Shown here piece by piece: positions 44,988 to 56,173 of a stretch of 64,000 nucleotides of DNA (position 1 is the first letter of the stretch; each line of letters begins with the position of its first letter). Both the position numbers and the translations under genes were made by a program. Source of the DNA: Larix kaempferi (taxonomy: Eukaryota; Streptophyta; Pinopsida; Pinales; Pinaceae); NCBI GenBank assembly GCA_027924585.1, contig BSBM01000096.1, forward strand, positions 4,526,001 through 4,590,000, written 5' to 3'. The notes beneath the pieces were generated by a model. The model had not been told where the DNA came from and searched no databases. It saw only the letters and a program-made list of their open reading frames with translations.

Positions 44988-47721
44988 ATGGATGATGAAG
45001 AGTCCAGTGCTCAAATTGCTAGTACATATCCTCCCATCAATTTTTCATACATCCCAGGTTTTCCTAAATATCACAATGGTGAGGATATATCAAGTTATTT
45101 GTCGATGTTTTGTGGAAATGGTGATCCAGCCTGCCGATGTTTTGTGGAAATGGTGATCCAGCCATCCGACACATCATGTCCTTCCTTAAGGTTCTGGCTG
45201 ACTTCAATGTTTTGTATGAAGATAATATGATGGAGATGTTTGCTAGTATTCTGGAAGGAGATGCTTATTATTGGTTTGTTGAGGGCCTTCCTAACAAATG
45301 TATTAACTCCCTTTCACGCTTCCTTAGAATATTTTTAAAGCAGTGGCAATATGATGTTTACAACGTGGAAAGATTCCTTGAAAAAGCATTGGCTTACTTC
45401 TTACCCGAGATAAAATATGTAACATCCCCCTTCACCCAATCCGACCATCGGGAGGGGACGCTAATCAAATATGGGATTTCAAATTTTGCCCCAGTTCCAT
45501 GATACGAATTTCAACAAACAAAATGTGTGCAAAAATGCAAATAAACATGCATAGTGGAATTAAAATCTATCCACACACATCTAGCATGCAAATAGACAAG
45601 CATAAACATTACAGGCATGAAATAAAAGCATTTCAAATTCAAATGCATGAGAATACTTATCTTTATCCAACGCATATCCAAGCAACGGGTTGTGTAAGAG
45701 CGCTTTTCCACCCAACCATAGGTACTCAGTCCAACATATACTCTTTCTACTGGGAGGCCACCCCCAAGCTGGGCTACGGGCCACCAAGGCGAAGGAAACA
45801 CCTACATGATTCTCTCTCTCATCCCACAACCCATTCGTGTCTCTATGCTTAGCCAATGCTCATACAGATCTCTACAGGGGTCTCACTCAGCCCTCACAGC
45901 CTTGGCTTCCACAATACTTGCCCCACACAACACCCTTCCAGCTCAGGCATCCCCTTCACCGATCCATGGTTCTCTTGGGCAATCCATCTTGCTGGGTGCT
46001 TCTAATGTGTGCATAGAAGAAGTCCAACCTGATATTGGCTGCTATAGAACCACTTGTAGCCTCAATATGTGGCTTCTCAAGAACCTACGAGCAATGAAAC
46101 TCAAGGGTAAGGGTTCCTAGCTTGCCCAACCTCTCTGCTCACCTATAGCCAACAATATTCAGTTCCAAATCTGTAACATGGTCTCCAAATTCAAATTTAT
46201 GGGTTCAAAACAACAGGGTAAGTTCATGGACAGGAAGGGAGAGCTATGCATCTTCCAAATCTACGTGAAAGAATAATGAGAGAAATGAGGGTTGACTCCA
46301 AAGGATATGAGAAAATGGTGAAAAGACAATTGACATAACTTCTAGCAATAGAGAAAGGACTCCTAGAAGCTATAGACTGACTTCTGTCATGACTGAACTG
46401 TCACAAAAGTGCAGTTAGTCCCATGCTTCAATAACTACATGAGGTTACTTTTCCCACCAACCACACACATGCATTAATGATGGGGAAATGGTCAAAAAAG
46501 GAGACAACTGGCTTATTCTCATCACATGGTAGAATTTTTGGGCGAGTTCTAAGGTTGACACTTGGAAGCAAGGATTTAGTCACCCATGGACCCCCTTTCC
46601 TCTTCCCCTATGGTGGAATCACAGCCCCTTTGGTGCTCTTTACACATTCATTGTTGGACCATTTTATTATTTATGCACATAATATTTGCATATATTCTAT
46701 ATCAACATAAAAGCCAACCAAATAGTCCAAATAAAATATAAACATCATACATGCCTAGACATTCACTAGTCGAGCCTTGGCCTTGACCTCCGCACTAGGA
46801 ATTCACACTAGCATATTTACATCATTTACATAATTTTGGATAAACACATTCCAATTCAAAACTAGGGGTATTACAAAATATTACATGGAATACCATGAGC
46901 CTCCTCGTGTCATCATGATAGAGAACATTGAATATTTTTATATCCCTCTAGCTTTTCTCAATGAAGAAGAGATTATGTAGCTTGTTGAAAAGCAAGGTGT
47001 CATTCTCTCTGGAGCAAAGCATGACTTTGAGAGAGTGATCCATGACGATCCCATTGAAGAGTTTCATGAAGCACCCTTGATTGAGGACATTATTGAAGAC
47101 CCTCTTCATTTCACCTTAACAGAAAATATGGAAGATTTGGAGTGTTCTCAGGTCTATTTCAATGATGATGAACACATGTGTATTCTAGATTCACCTAAAG
47201 AGGAAGCCATTGTAGAAGTTGACGAAGACATTCATGAGAAATATTTTATTGAGGATGTTTATGAAAAGCTTCCTCATATTGCCATGGTAAACAACATTGA
47301 AGATTTGGGATTTCAGGGTTACTTCAGTGAATATGATGACATTTGCACTCCAAATGTTCCTCTAGAGCAAACAATTACAGAAGCCTATAAAGAAATCTAC
47401 AATGAAGACTGTTTGGTGTATGATAATACTCCTCTTTACTCTCCACATGGTAATGAAGTTGGGGAAAGCTTATTCTCTTGCAAAATTTTTGAATCTAAGC
47501 CTTGTAAAGAAGATTGTTATGACCATGAGGAAGACGAATATAGCCATGGACATGATACAAATAGTGGAAAATACTCCATCTTTGCCAAAGATACCTGTGA
47601 TTATTATTGGACATACATTGAAAAACCCATTTTTTATGTATCTAGAGAAGGGAGTGTGCATTTAGAGACCTTGAGGAATCTTGATATAAAAGAGGAGCAT
47701 GCATTTGCTTCATATGATTAG
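44988..47721 (+). pseudogene. GAL-B gag-like gene with acidic repeat region (split by solo LTR)
   Basis: The first segment (44988-45417) has MDDEESSAQIASTYPPI, SYLSMFCGNGDPAIR and IMSFLKVLADFNVLYEDN, then MMEMFASILEGDAYYWFVEG and SRFLRIFLKQWQYD, a retroelement gag-like core. A 32 bp tandem duplication (45103, 45135) shifts the frame. The second segment (46881-47721) rejoins in frame after the solo LTR (EIKY then YMEYHEPPRVIMIENIEY). It meets a TAG at 46978-46980, then runs open for about 240 codons of very acidic sequence. Two related modules contain NDDEHMCILDSPKEEAIVEV and EYDDICTPNVPLEQTITEAY. No CCHC knuckle, protease or RT was found. The role of the acidic part is unknown. Confidence 0.78.
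45413..46880 (-). mobile_element. Solo LTR of gypsy-like family in GAL-B gag (1458 bp)
   Basis: The LTR is 45418-46875, plus-strand ends TGTAACATCCCC and GGGGTATTACA, with exact duplication AAATA at 45413-45417 and 46876-46880. The minus strand is inferred as its sense orientation. It starts TGTAATACCCC, which follows a purine tract at 31796-31809 in a related copy, and its far end resembles the LTR at 63723, which abuts a minus-strand primer site. The open frames inside it are not genes. The host gag frame is restored across it. Confidence 0.92.
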
Positions 47722-48461
47722 TTAGAACCAAACATGAGTACTAGTAATGAAGACCTGGAGGAGCAGTGCATTGAAGATTCAAATGGGATTCAATCAATTG
47801 AATGTCAATCACAACCTTCATCTTCGCATTCATAATTATCTTATGATTTGGAGAAGCCTGAGGCTTATGTTACTACAGAAGATCTTCATCCGAGAAGCCT
47901 TTTGGACAAATATGATGAAATGGTTGACCTACTTCAACCGTTCAGATTCATATACCAGTCCTATCCAATCTTGGATAGAAGCAGCCTGCAAGAGGACCTA
48001 CAAGTTTGGGAAGCAGTTTGATGATATTTTGCATGGTTATGATCTCCCATCCAACCCTCCCATCCTCAGTATTCTCACAGGTGTGCATTTTGTGAAAAAT
48101 GTATCCTTGTTTTGGCTGGTAACCAAACACAAGGTGGAGTTTTTTTATACTGATGAAATGTTAAGGTGGTTGCATTGGATTTATCATTTTACTTAACATT
48201 TTTATTATGACATGCTTAGAGTAGGAAATAAAGTTCCTTAAAGTGAGCATTTACTTTCTGCATTTCTTTTTATTAGTTAATTGTTATGAGTAAATGCAAT
48301 TTATGATTCATTGGTTTCTTCATAAAACTTGTGCTGCTGAAGGGGTTTCTTGTTAAGTTGAGATGTTTTTACAAGTCATAGAAACCGCAGATTCTGGTGT
48401 TCTCGTATGTTCTCCTTGACTGAAGACCAGATTGAACTCAAGTCCCATAGTTGGACCCAGA
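47722..48461 (+). pseudogene. GAL-B downstream coding remnant and 3' untranslated region
   Basis: After the acidic frame, a further open frame (about 47747-48196) ends VEFFYTDEMLRWLHWIYHFT, a Trp-rich terminus that looks like a real protein end but is not a domain I know. Next come about 260 bp without frames to the 3' LTR. The bases before the LTR (AGTTGGACCCAGA) are not a convincing polypurine tract. Confidence 0.5.
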
Positions 48462-51400
48462 TGTCACCACCTGAGTTGCACTCATTTGGACTTCCAAAGA
48501 GCCACCAAATTTTGCACAAATACTTGTGCATTTCAGTGTTCAGAAGTTCAAATCAAGCCTTTTCAGGGCCCCTTTTTTAATTTTTTAAAGCATGTCCATG
48601 CCCCATGGGGTTTGTAATAAAGTGTGCTAGCATGGTGGTCTTATAAGTAACTTGGATTCATAAGACTTTTCCCTTGTCAATTATGCTTTGCCTTTAGCAT
48701 AGTGTAATTAACGAGTTTTTCTCGTACACCTCCAAAGCTGGAATGCCCAAGTTGGTGGTTATGCCTTGGGGGGTTATTAAAGTTCATGTGTCAACATATA
48801 TAAACATGCTAGACACTTAAATAAAGTCATGTGGTCATGTACTAGGTCCCTAGGTGTTTTTTTTAATGTTTTGAAGAAGAAGAAAAAATTCATAAATTAC
48901 ACCATTTTTTAATGGTTTAATTGAAAAAATTCAAAATGTAATGATTAAGTGGTTTGTAGGTGAAATATAACAATGGGGTGCTTGTTTTCTAAGCCAGAGC
49001 ACCCATTTAACCCATCAACCCAATTTTCCTAAGTTTCGAGAAATTATTTATCTCAAAAAATTATATTTGCTCGAAAAACCCCAAAAAAGACAAAATAAAT
49101 GTCAAATTAAGACATATTAAAGGAAAAGACAAATTCCTAAATCCATGGAAAGTGTCCAGAGTTGAACTGAGCTTCAACTAAATTCATTGTACAGTCAACT
49201 AAAGATGATCTAGACTCTGAATGGGTGATTCCAATCACGACCGAGTAAGTTTCAGTTAACTCTTCCCTGAGAGATGCACCCTTCTCCATGCATGGGCGAC
49301 TTTGTGAGATGGAGGATCGTGGTTGGGTGTGATAATAACAAGGTGAGGGCACATGCCATATCTAGATGTGGCGCATCCAATTAAGTTTCAATCAAGAACT
49401 ATCATGCTCAGTTAAACTCCCTCTCTCACTCATGCACCCTCCTTGGGATTAGTGGACCTCTTGCATGAGTTTTCCTATTTAAGGAAGGATTTTCTTCATT
49501 GTGAGGCATCTGAAGGTGGAACATCTGTTCCTCTATGTTGTAATATTTTTTAGTTCTTGAGTAAATAAAGAGAAGGCTTTGGATGATACATTGTGGTTGC
49601 ATGTCATGTGTGGATGCTTGATGCTTCAAATCCATGGAGGTAACTTGTATTTTTGCATAAGTATTTTTTGTATTGTTGGGATTGCATCTAACCTTGTAAG
49701 GGAATTTATATTCCAATAGGGAAAGAAATAAGATCTAATGCTTGTTTCTTATTAGATAATAGTATGAAATATTTTGCATATCTTGCTCGAATGCTTGTAT
49801 TTAGAAGTCTTTTATATTTTTTATATTAGTGCTATTTAATCCTCTTGTGCAAGTCTCGTGTGAGATCTTTTTTGCAGGTAATCCTAGCTTAAGGAGGAGG
49901 CATCCATGTTAGCTATTCCATTTCCCAAGCCACTTCAAACAGAAGCGTAGTCCCTCTTGTTCCCACTCTCATGCAGGCTCCATTCGTCCATCTCTTTCTA
50001 GCTCACAACCTGGTTCTTCTTACCTTTAGTTCAACATATTTTCTTTCTCTCTTGGTTACTTGTTCCATATTGTTCTATATCTAAAAATTTGAAATCCTAA
50101 AGAAGTAGATCTAATTTAATTTCACTAATGTTATCATATTATCAAATTTAAATCTCATGATTTAACATAAGTGGAAAGTCTCTTCCTTTGTTTGCATTTA
50201 AAAGTTGAAAATCTCATTAGTTAAGGAAGAGTGGTTTTATTTCAAGTGCGCAAAATATAGGTCTAGCATATTAGTGCTTGCATGATTTGGTTTGCAAATT
50301 GAAAGAGCGCAGCCAAAGATCCTAGCAAGACAAGCTTTCTAGCTTGTCTTACTAGTTCAAACTTTTGCATTTTTGGTTTATCATTTAACTTAGAATTTTT
50401 GCAATTTTTTGTAGAAAGGCCAAAGACACTTTTAAAGTGTTTTTTGGCCTTCTCGAGACTAATTTAGTTCGTTGTTTTTTTGTTGTTGATATTTTAGCAG
50501 GTTTGAACAATTTCAAGGTCAAAATATGAGATTTGGAGGCTTCTGTGGCCATCCGAAGAGCTAGTTTTACCTTCTCTCTCTCTTTCTATAACTTGTAAAC
50601 TTTATTGGTACCTACTGATAAAGGACCAACAGTATTGCTTGATTTTATTTTGATGTAACACAAAAATAAAGAGAGCAAAGCAGGCTATTCCAACTCCTGC
50701 CCCCATCCCCCCAGGGGGGATCTGAGTTTTCTTTTGGTTTTTTATTTTTATTTTTTTATTTTTTACTTAAATTTAGTTTCTTTGATTCAAATAGTAATTA
50801 AATGACATCGCAAAGCACACAAACGTCCCTAAAAGACCTCTTAGATTAGATTTACTATTTCATGCCTTTGTCGTCATTTTTTAAATTAATAAAATTTGGG
50901 CCCTTGCTTTCCCGAAGTACTGCACCTTTTGGTGTGTGGAAAAGAGATTCTTGGGATGTGGATTAGTTTAATAACTCACCTTTCAACACTAAATAAAATT
51001 AATCAAGACTCAAAATCTGAAGTATTCTCTTGACCGCTGCAGCTTAGTTTGAATAGTTGGTTCAATCAGAAAAGGATGTAGAGTGACTAGTATTAATAGG
51101 ACAATATTCCTTCAACGTTTCGATCTTGAGAACTCGGAAGGTTGAGTGAGGCTAACTATAGAGTCAGCATGCTTCCATAAGAAGGTTCATCCTCGCCTGG
51201 TTGGACACTTGGTATAGATGTCACAACACCCAGTTCAAAGGAGCAATTCAAATTTGGACCAAACCAACAACCTACTGAGTCCTTTAATACTCATGAATAA
51301 TTTAAAATTTACAACAAGACTTTGCAATAGTTTCACGACACAACACAACAACAATCGCATTCACAATCTCAACATTGGTCATCATACGTTATAATTGTTT

Positions 51401-51720
51401 AACTTAAATCATAAAATGTCATGAATGTCTTTTATATCACGTGTTGTTATATGCAAATGAATTGCAATTTGTTTCCTTGTTGAAATATTTTCATCATCCA
51501 ACATTAACTCCTAGAATAGCTTTTATTCTTTGCTTTATATAGTTTAAAAGCCATAGTCTCTTTTGTAGGGACCACCCCCCTTGGATTCGATAGGAGTAGC
51601 CTAGACAGTGGAGTCGAGTAATCAGGTGACAACACTTGACTCCAACTTGCCCCAAGGACACACCGAGTGGCTTGAAGGTTTCCTGCCGAGTCCTCCCCAG
51701 GTGTGTATTAGGCGGAAACA
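48462..51720 (+). repeat. GAL-B 3' LTR (3259 bp)
   Basis: Starts TGTCACCACCTGAG and ends TTAGGCGGAAACA. It is uninterrupted and so gives the reference layout of the LTR: start, promoter-like TATTTAAG (about 49475), AATAAA and hairpin at 50705-50721, and the LINE-free CCAAACCAACA site at about 51258-51268. It differs from the 5' LTR by many substitutions and a few small indels. Confidence 0.92.
50705..50721. promoter_or_regulatory. Conserved GC hairpin in GAL-B 3' LTR
   Basis: Same perfect palindrome as at 35890-35906, again about 35 bp after AATAAA and followed by long T-runs. Confidence 0.6.
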
Positions 51721-51725
51721 CTTCT

Positions 51726-54700
51726 AACCTTCATTATGGACTTACATGCATTGCTATGTCTAACACATTCTACCTATGATATAAAATTTTCAACTTGCCA
51801 AACAAGTTGTGAGTATCCATGCATATAATATTTTCAATGTAGTATTTACCACCACTAAAGTGATCTCAGAACTATAATACACAATAATTCAAAGACTATC
51901 AGTTGTTTATATCTCAAAGGAAATGAAACACATTTACTTCACGTGCATCATTATCATAATAAAATTGCAAGATACAATCACATTTTATCTATGCAATCAA
52001 ATAAAACTTTAAATACTCATGATTACACTGCCATATCCTTTCATGCAACTTTTTCCTCCTAACAGAGCATTCTAGTAAGCCATGACACATGGCTACCTTC
52101 TTCATGCAATTCGTTTCCCTGCATCCATAGCAGCTCATGAAAGGATCTTAGAATTGTCAATAATTCTGTCATTTCATTTATTAGTGAATTGCAATGAAGT
52201 ATATATCACAGCCATGCATTTAGACAATGCATCTTAACATATGTACTCACACATATGCATGCATAGTCAACAAGATTTACATAAAATCTTAATGTGCATT
52301 CACTCATTGCCCCCAATGCTCTACAACATTGCTCAAAACATTTTTGTGCCTATACATGTGACTTACCATTGTAAGTTGGACATCCTAACCAATGCTTCAA
52401 CACAATACCCAGTCATCTCCCCAATCACTTGGTTAAATATCTAGGTGCCTTCCTTCTCCACCAAAACACAACATTGAAAGTTCACTCACTCCCTGCTTGT
52501 TGGCAAAGAGGTTTCATCCAAGATTAACAACAATGGGGAGTTGATGGGATACCTTTGTAGCACTACAGGCTTCATGACCTAACATTCTCATGGGGAGTTG
52601 ATGGGATACCTTTGTAGCACTACAAGCTTCATGACCCAACATTCTCATGATCTCACGCATGGCATGCTTTTATTTCTTATGAATGCATTCAAAATTCTAA
52701 ACAGTCACATGGTATAAGGCTTCTTGTCCGCACTACCCCATACATCACCATACCCTGTGGGATGTCATTCACATAAATGCATTCAACATTACATGCATAC
52801 CATTTTATGATGATTAAAACATGGTTGAATGGAATCTTACCCATCCTCTTTCAACACTTATATAATCAGCATAAATAAAACATTACCTACATGGCTTCCA
52901 TCAACATATATGATCTTGATGTTACTTGATTAGTTGGCCTCTTACCAAAGACTACATAGTCCTCCCATCGACCTCTTGATCATGGAATCATTGCTCCATC
53001 ATTTCCTCACAAGGTTGTTGGTTACATGCACCAACATCATCAATATCTTCAATCACGTTTCTGTTGTCTTTGGTCCTACAACCAATACCAACAACAATAA
53101 TTATTATCAACCACAATAATTATCATAAGTGGCTCATTACATATGTAAAACCTCACTACTTTTATCAATATGCAATATCATATATATGCACAAGCATTTT
53201 CGCATGCACTATGCAGTATCTCTCAATATGCCTACTGGTGCATATACATTTCAACTATCTAAATTTGCATTTTTGGCATTCCTATGCCATAATTTTTTTG
53301 TATCTAAAACTAATAAAATATAATATATCAGCAAGAGAAGAGTCAAGGAATTGTCCCTCTCCAACTCCTCATCATAGCAGAGAATTTCCCTTCCACATCA
53401 CAGTTGATCCAAATCATGGCCTCTTTGTTACTTTCCTAGCATGCAATTCTTAGGCTATAAACAAAGTAGTTTTAAGGTGAGAAATTTCCCTCTTTATCAT
53501 GTTGACTTATGGAGATCATTTCCCAATTTATGCTACAACCATCTACCAACCTTATGTAGCATTCCTTGGTCATTAAAACAACTCTCCCTGCACTCCGATC
53601 ACATGCCTTGCTGCTCCAATTTCTTTGGGAAATTCTAGTCAAGTCCACCTTTACCTTTCTTGGACTTCTTAACACTTAACATCACTACAATTTATTCCAT
53701 TCCAAATCCATATGGAGTCTCCTCAAGGCCCATTATTTTCATTTGCGCCACATTCAACTATGAGACTTGCTTTCTTTTCTCATGGAAACATTTTCCACAA
53801 TTTGGAACAACACAATAGATTCACACATGAGAATGCCTCATCCCCTGATTGGCAACCTTTGCATGGCCATTCTGTCACTATCATGAACCACATGACAGGT
53901 CCACAAATTGGAATGTCTTATTATATTAGCGACAACTTCTTGATGAATGAAATTTCCTTACTTATTCTCATTGCTTACACATAAGTTGCTAGTTCATATC
54001 TTGCAACATCCTGCACATGTTTTAGGATACATGCACTTTCCCACAAGGCTGATTCAACCATCACCTTTACAATCTGCTTGCCTATTCCATACCTTGCTAA
54101 GCATTCTCTTATATAATATCCATATTCAATAACCAAGAGCTTCCATGGCTCTTCCATGCAATTCAAAATGCACATATTAATCACAAGAATACCTTCGATG
54201 CATTCTTATCCAAAGCATCAATGTCCATTATTGGTCTATTTTATTATTTCATGATTAGACATGGTTATCAGTCCTCCACTATGCTTGTTTCCCAACTATG
54301 CCTCCACTTAATCGCAAGGGAACCATTACCATCATGTTTACTCATTTTGAGTTACTCTCACCTTTGGCACACACTTGTACCATCTTACAAAACTTTTTCA
54401 AAAATTTTGGTCGCTTTGGAGGTCATCCACATTGAGAATTTATTGCCCAATCGAGCCTAAAGACCATAGTTTGTTGTTATTTGAAGCAATCTAAAATCTT
54501 GTTCAAAAATAAGAAACTTCAATTTGTTTCTCTTGTATTTTAGCTTCATTACATTCTTAGAAATTCACAAAATTATTTTTCATGCATTCTGGGAACTACC
54601 CAAATTGACAATTCTTGTCAAATTAAGGTTATAGGCACTTTTCTGTTCGAATCCCAGAGACATATGAATTCCTCCTTTAGATTCAAACTGTGCACCGTTT

Positions 54701-55510
54701 TTCCCCTTTGGATAAGCTTCTCAATGAGTACATTCATGCTTCATTCTGATCTGGGAGCTGAAAGTTACACTTCCCCCGAAATGCTAATTTTGCCCAATTC
54801 TGCACTTTTTCTACAGGTGCAATTAGCTTCAGAGATCAACTTCAGCCTCCTGCAAAAGAAAATCTAGCAAGAACTGGAATTTTTTTTCTATAGGGGACTA
54901 TTAGTACATATAACAAGGATCACTCAACAAATTTTAGAAATATGATCCAATGCTCCAGTCAACTTCTACAAGGTTTGACTACTTTTAACTTTTGCACTCT
55001 CTACATAAAATATTTTTTTTACAGTTCTGTAGCACCCCCTCGTGATCCACAATTTGCCCAACTTTATGCTTCTCTAGTAGTATTAGTTAAATTCCAAATC
55101 CAACTTTTTAGATTTAAAAAATAATAATGGGGGTCAAGGGGGCTTGCCCCCTTGTGGCTTCCGCCGTTTTTTTTATAAATCATTGAATTTCATGCAATGT
55201 GGTGCATCAGTTCAACACCATTTTATGATTCTTAGCATCTAAAAATCGAGGTTTGAAACCACTGCTTATTTCCCCATTTCTCCTTGGCGGAAATGGGCTA
55301 GTTGTATTCCATTACTAGAAATGGTAACGACTCAACAAAAAAGAGGTTTTGGAATGGATGTTGTTGGAGACATTGCTAGTTAAAATTGATCACATGGATA
55401 GGCGATATTTTCCCAACAACTTTCCTTCCAACCATTATTTAGCGTGCAAGTTGCATATGCGTTGTGAATCATAATCATTGATCATGATTTCATTTCATCG
55501 CAAGTGTGCA
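51726..55510. other. Unclassified AT-rich region
   Basis: No domain was recognised on either strand. A 57 bp direct duplication lies at 52534-52647 (TGGGGAGTTGATGGGATACC at 52534 and 52591). Many CAT-rich short frames are open but lack any recognisable motif. The stretch may be decayed retroelement internal DNA. A G/C palindromic patch 'gggggtcaagggggcttgccccc' is near 55129-55151. Copia-3 interrupts it at 55511-55515. Confidence 0.45.
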
Positions 55511-55515
55511 CTCAC

Positions 55516-56161
55516 TGTTGATGTATTTGTAGCTTCAGAAGATATTCACTTGTATATTGTATGTATTACATTTGTACATTATTGTATCCCCAATGGAGAT
55601 ATATTATCCCTCCGATTGGAAGTGTCGTCATGTGTACTTGCAAGTGTCACAAGTTATATTGTAAGTGTCATAACTTATACTTGATGGGTTATTAGACCAC
55701 CTTGTTGAGGTCGGCCTTGTATGAGTCATGTGGGTCAAAGGGTTATTAGACCACCCTATTGGGGGTCGTCCCAGTCAGCATTATGTTATGTGGTTAAGTT
55801 AGGGCCGACCTAGTTGAGTAAAGGTCAAGTGATGTAGTGTATAAATAGAGAGTGTGTCTCTCTCATTTTACACATTCTATTGTTCACTCACTTCGCATTA
55901 GTGAGAGAAGAGGAGGATGCACACAAGTGGAGGAGGAGCATGTTGCTGTAGATATCTATCTCTTGGGTTTGATCATGGTGATCATTGTATTGATGCTTAT
56001 TCTATCTTTGAGGAAGTTGCGGGGTTTTTCACCTTCTTGGTTTTCCCCGGTGAAATGTTTTGTGTCTCTTGTCTCTTGTCTCTTATGCTTGATATGTTGT
56101 ACATGTTGTTCTTTCAGTTAATATCCTAGATCAGAATGTATTAAATTCTAAAAAAATAACA
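55516..56161 (+). repeat. Copia-3 5' LTR (646 bp)
   Basis: Starts TGTTGATGTA and ends AAAATAACA. TATAAATA box at 55840-55847, about 320 bp in. It has TG or CA at several places where the 3' LTR keeps CG. Confidence 0.95.
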
Positions 56162-56173
56162 TGGTATCAGAAC
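56162..56173 (+). other. Primer binding site, initiator Met tRNA (Copia-3)
   Basis: TGGTATCAGAAC directly follows the LTR, one base different from the TGGTATCAGAGC of Copia-2. Confidence 0.9.

Larger units (their letters stand above)
33604..51725 (+). mobile_element. GAL-B: large-LTR, gag-only retrotransposon with nested insertions
   Basis: Element proper is 33609-51720, flanked by CTTCA (33604-33608) and CTTCT (51721-51725), a 5 bp target duplication with one change. The 5' LTR is 33609-36441 plus 44145-44593, split by a LINE. An Asp-tRNA-type primer site follows (44597-44614). The internal region (44594-48461) holds a gag-like and acidic reading frame split by a solo LTR. The 3' LTR is 48462-51720. 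Without insertions the element is about 9 kb, of which about 6.5 kb is LTR and about 2.4 kb internal. No protease, RT or integrase is present, so it must depend on another element's enzymes. Confidence 0.88.

Noticed and set aside
45499-46120. Overlapping frames of about 90-117 residues on both strands
   Set aside because: They lie wholly inside the solo LTR 45418-46875 and show no motif.
48462-51720. Second GAL element beginning after 51268 because leader-like sequence follows the CCAAACCAACA block
   Set aside because: The repeat continues to 51720 and ends just where the primer site begins in the other copy, so 51269-51720 is the LTR end and not a new leader.
52934-54460. Many short plus-strand frames between 52.9 and 54.5 kb
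   Set aside because: Short, His/Leu/Ser-rich, without recognisable motifs or connected reading across frames.
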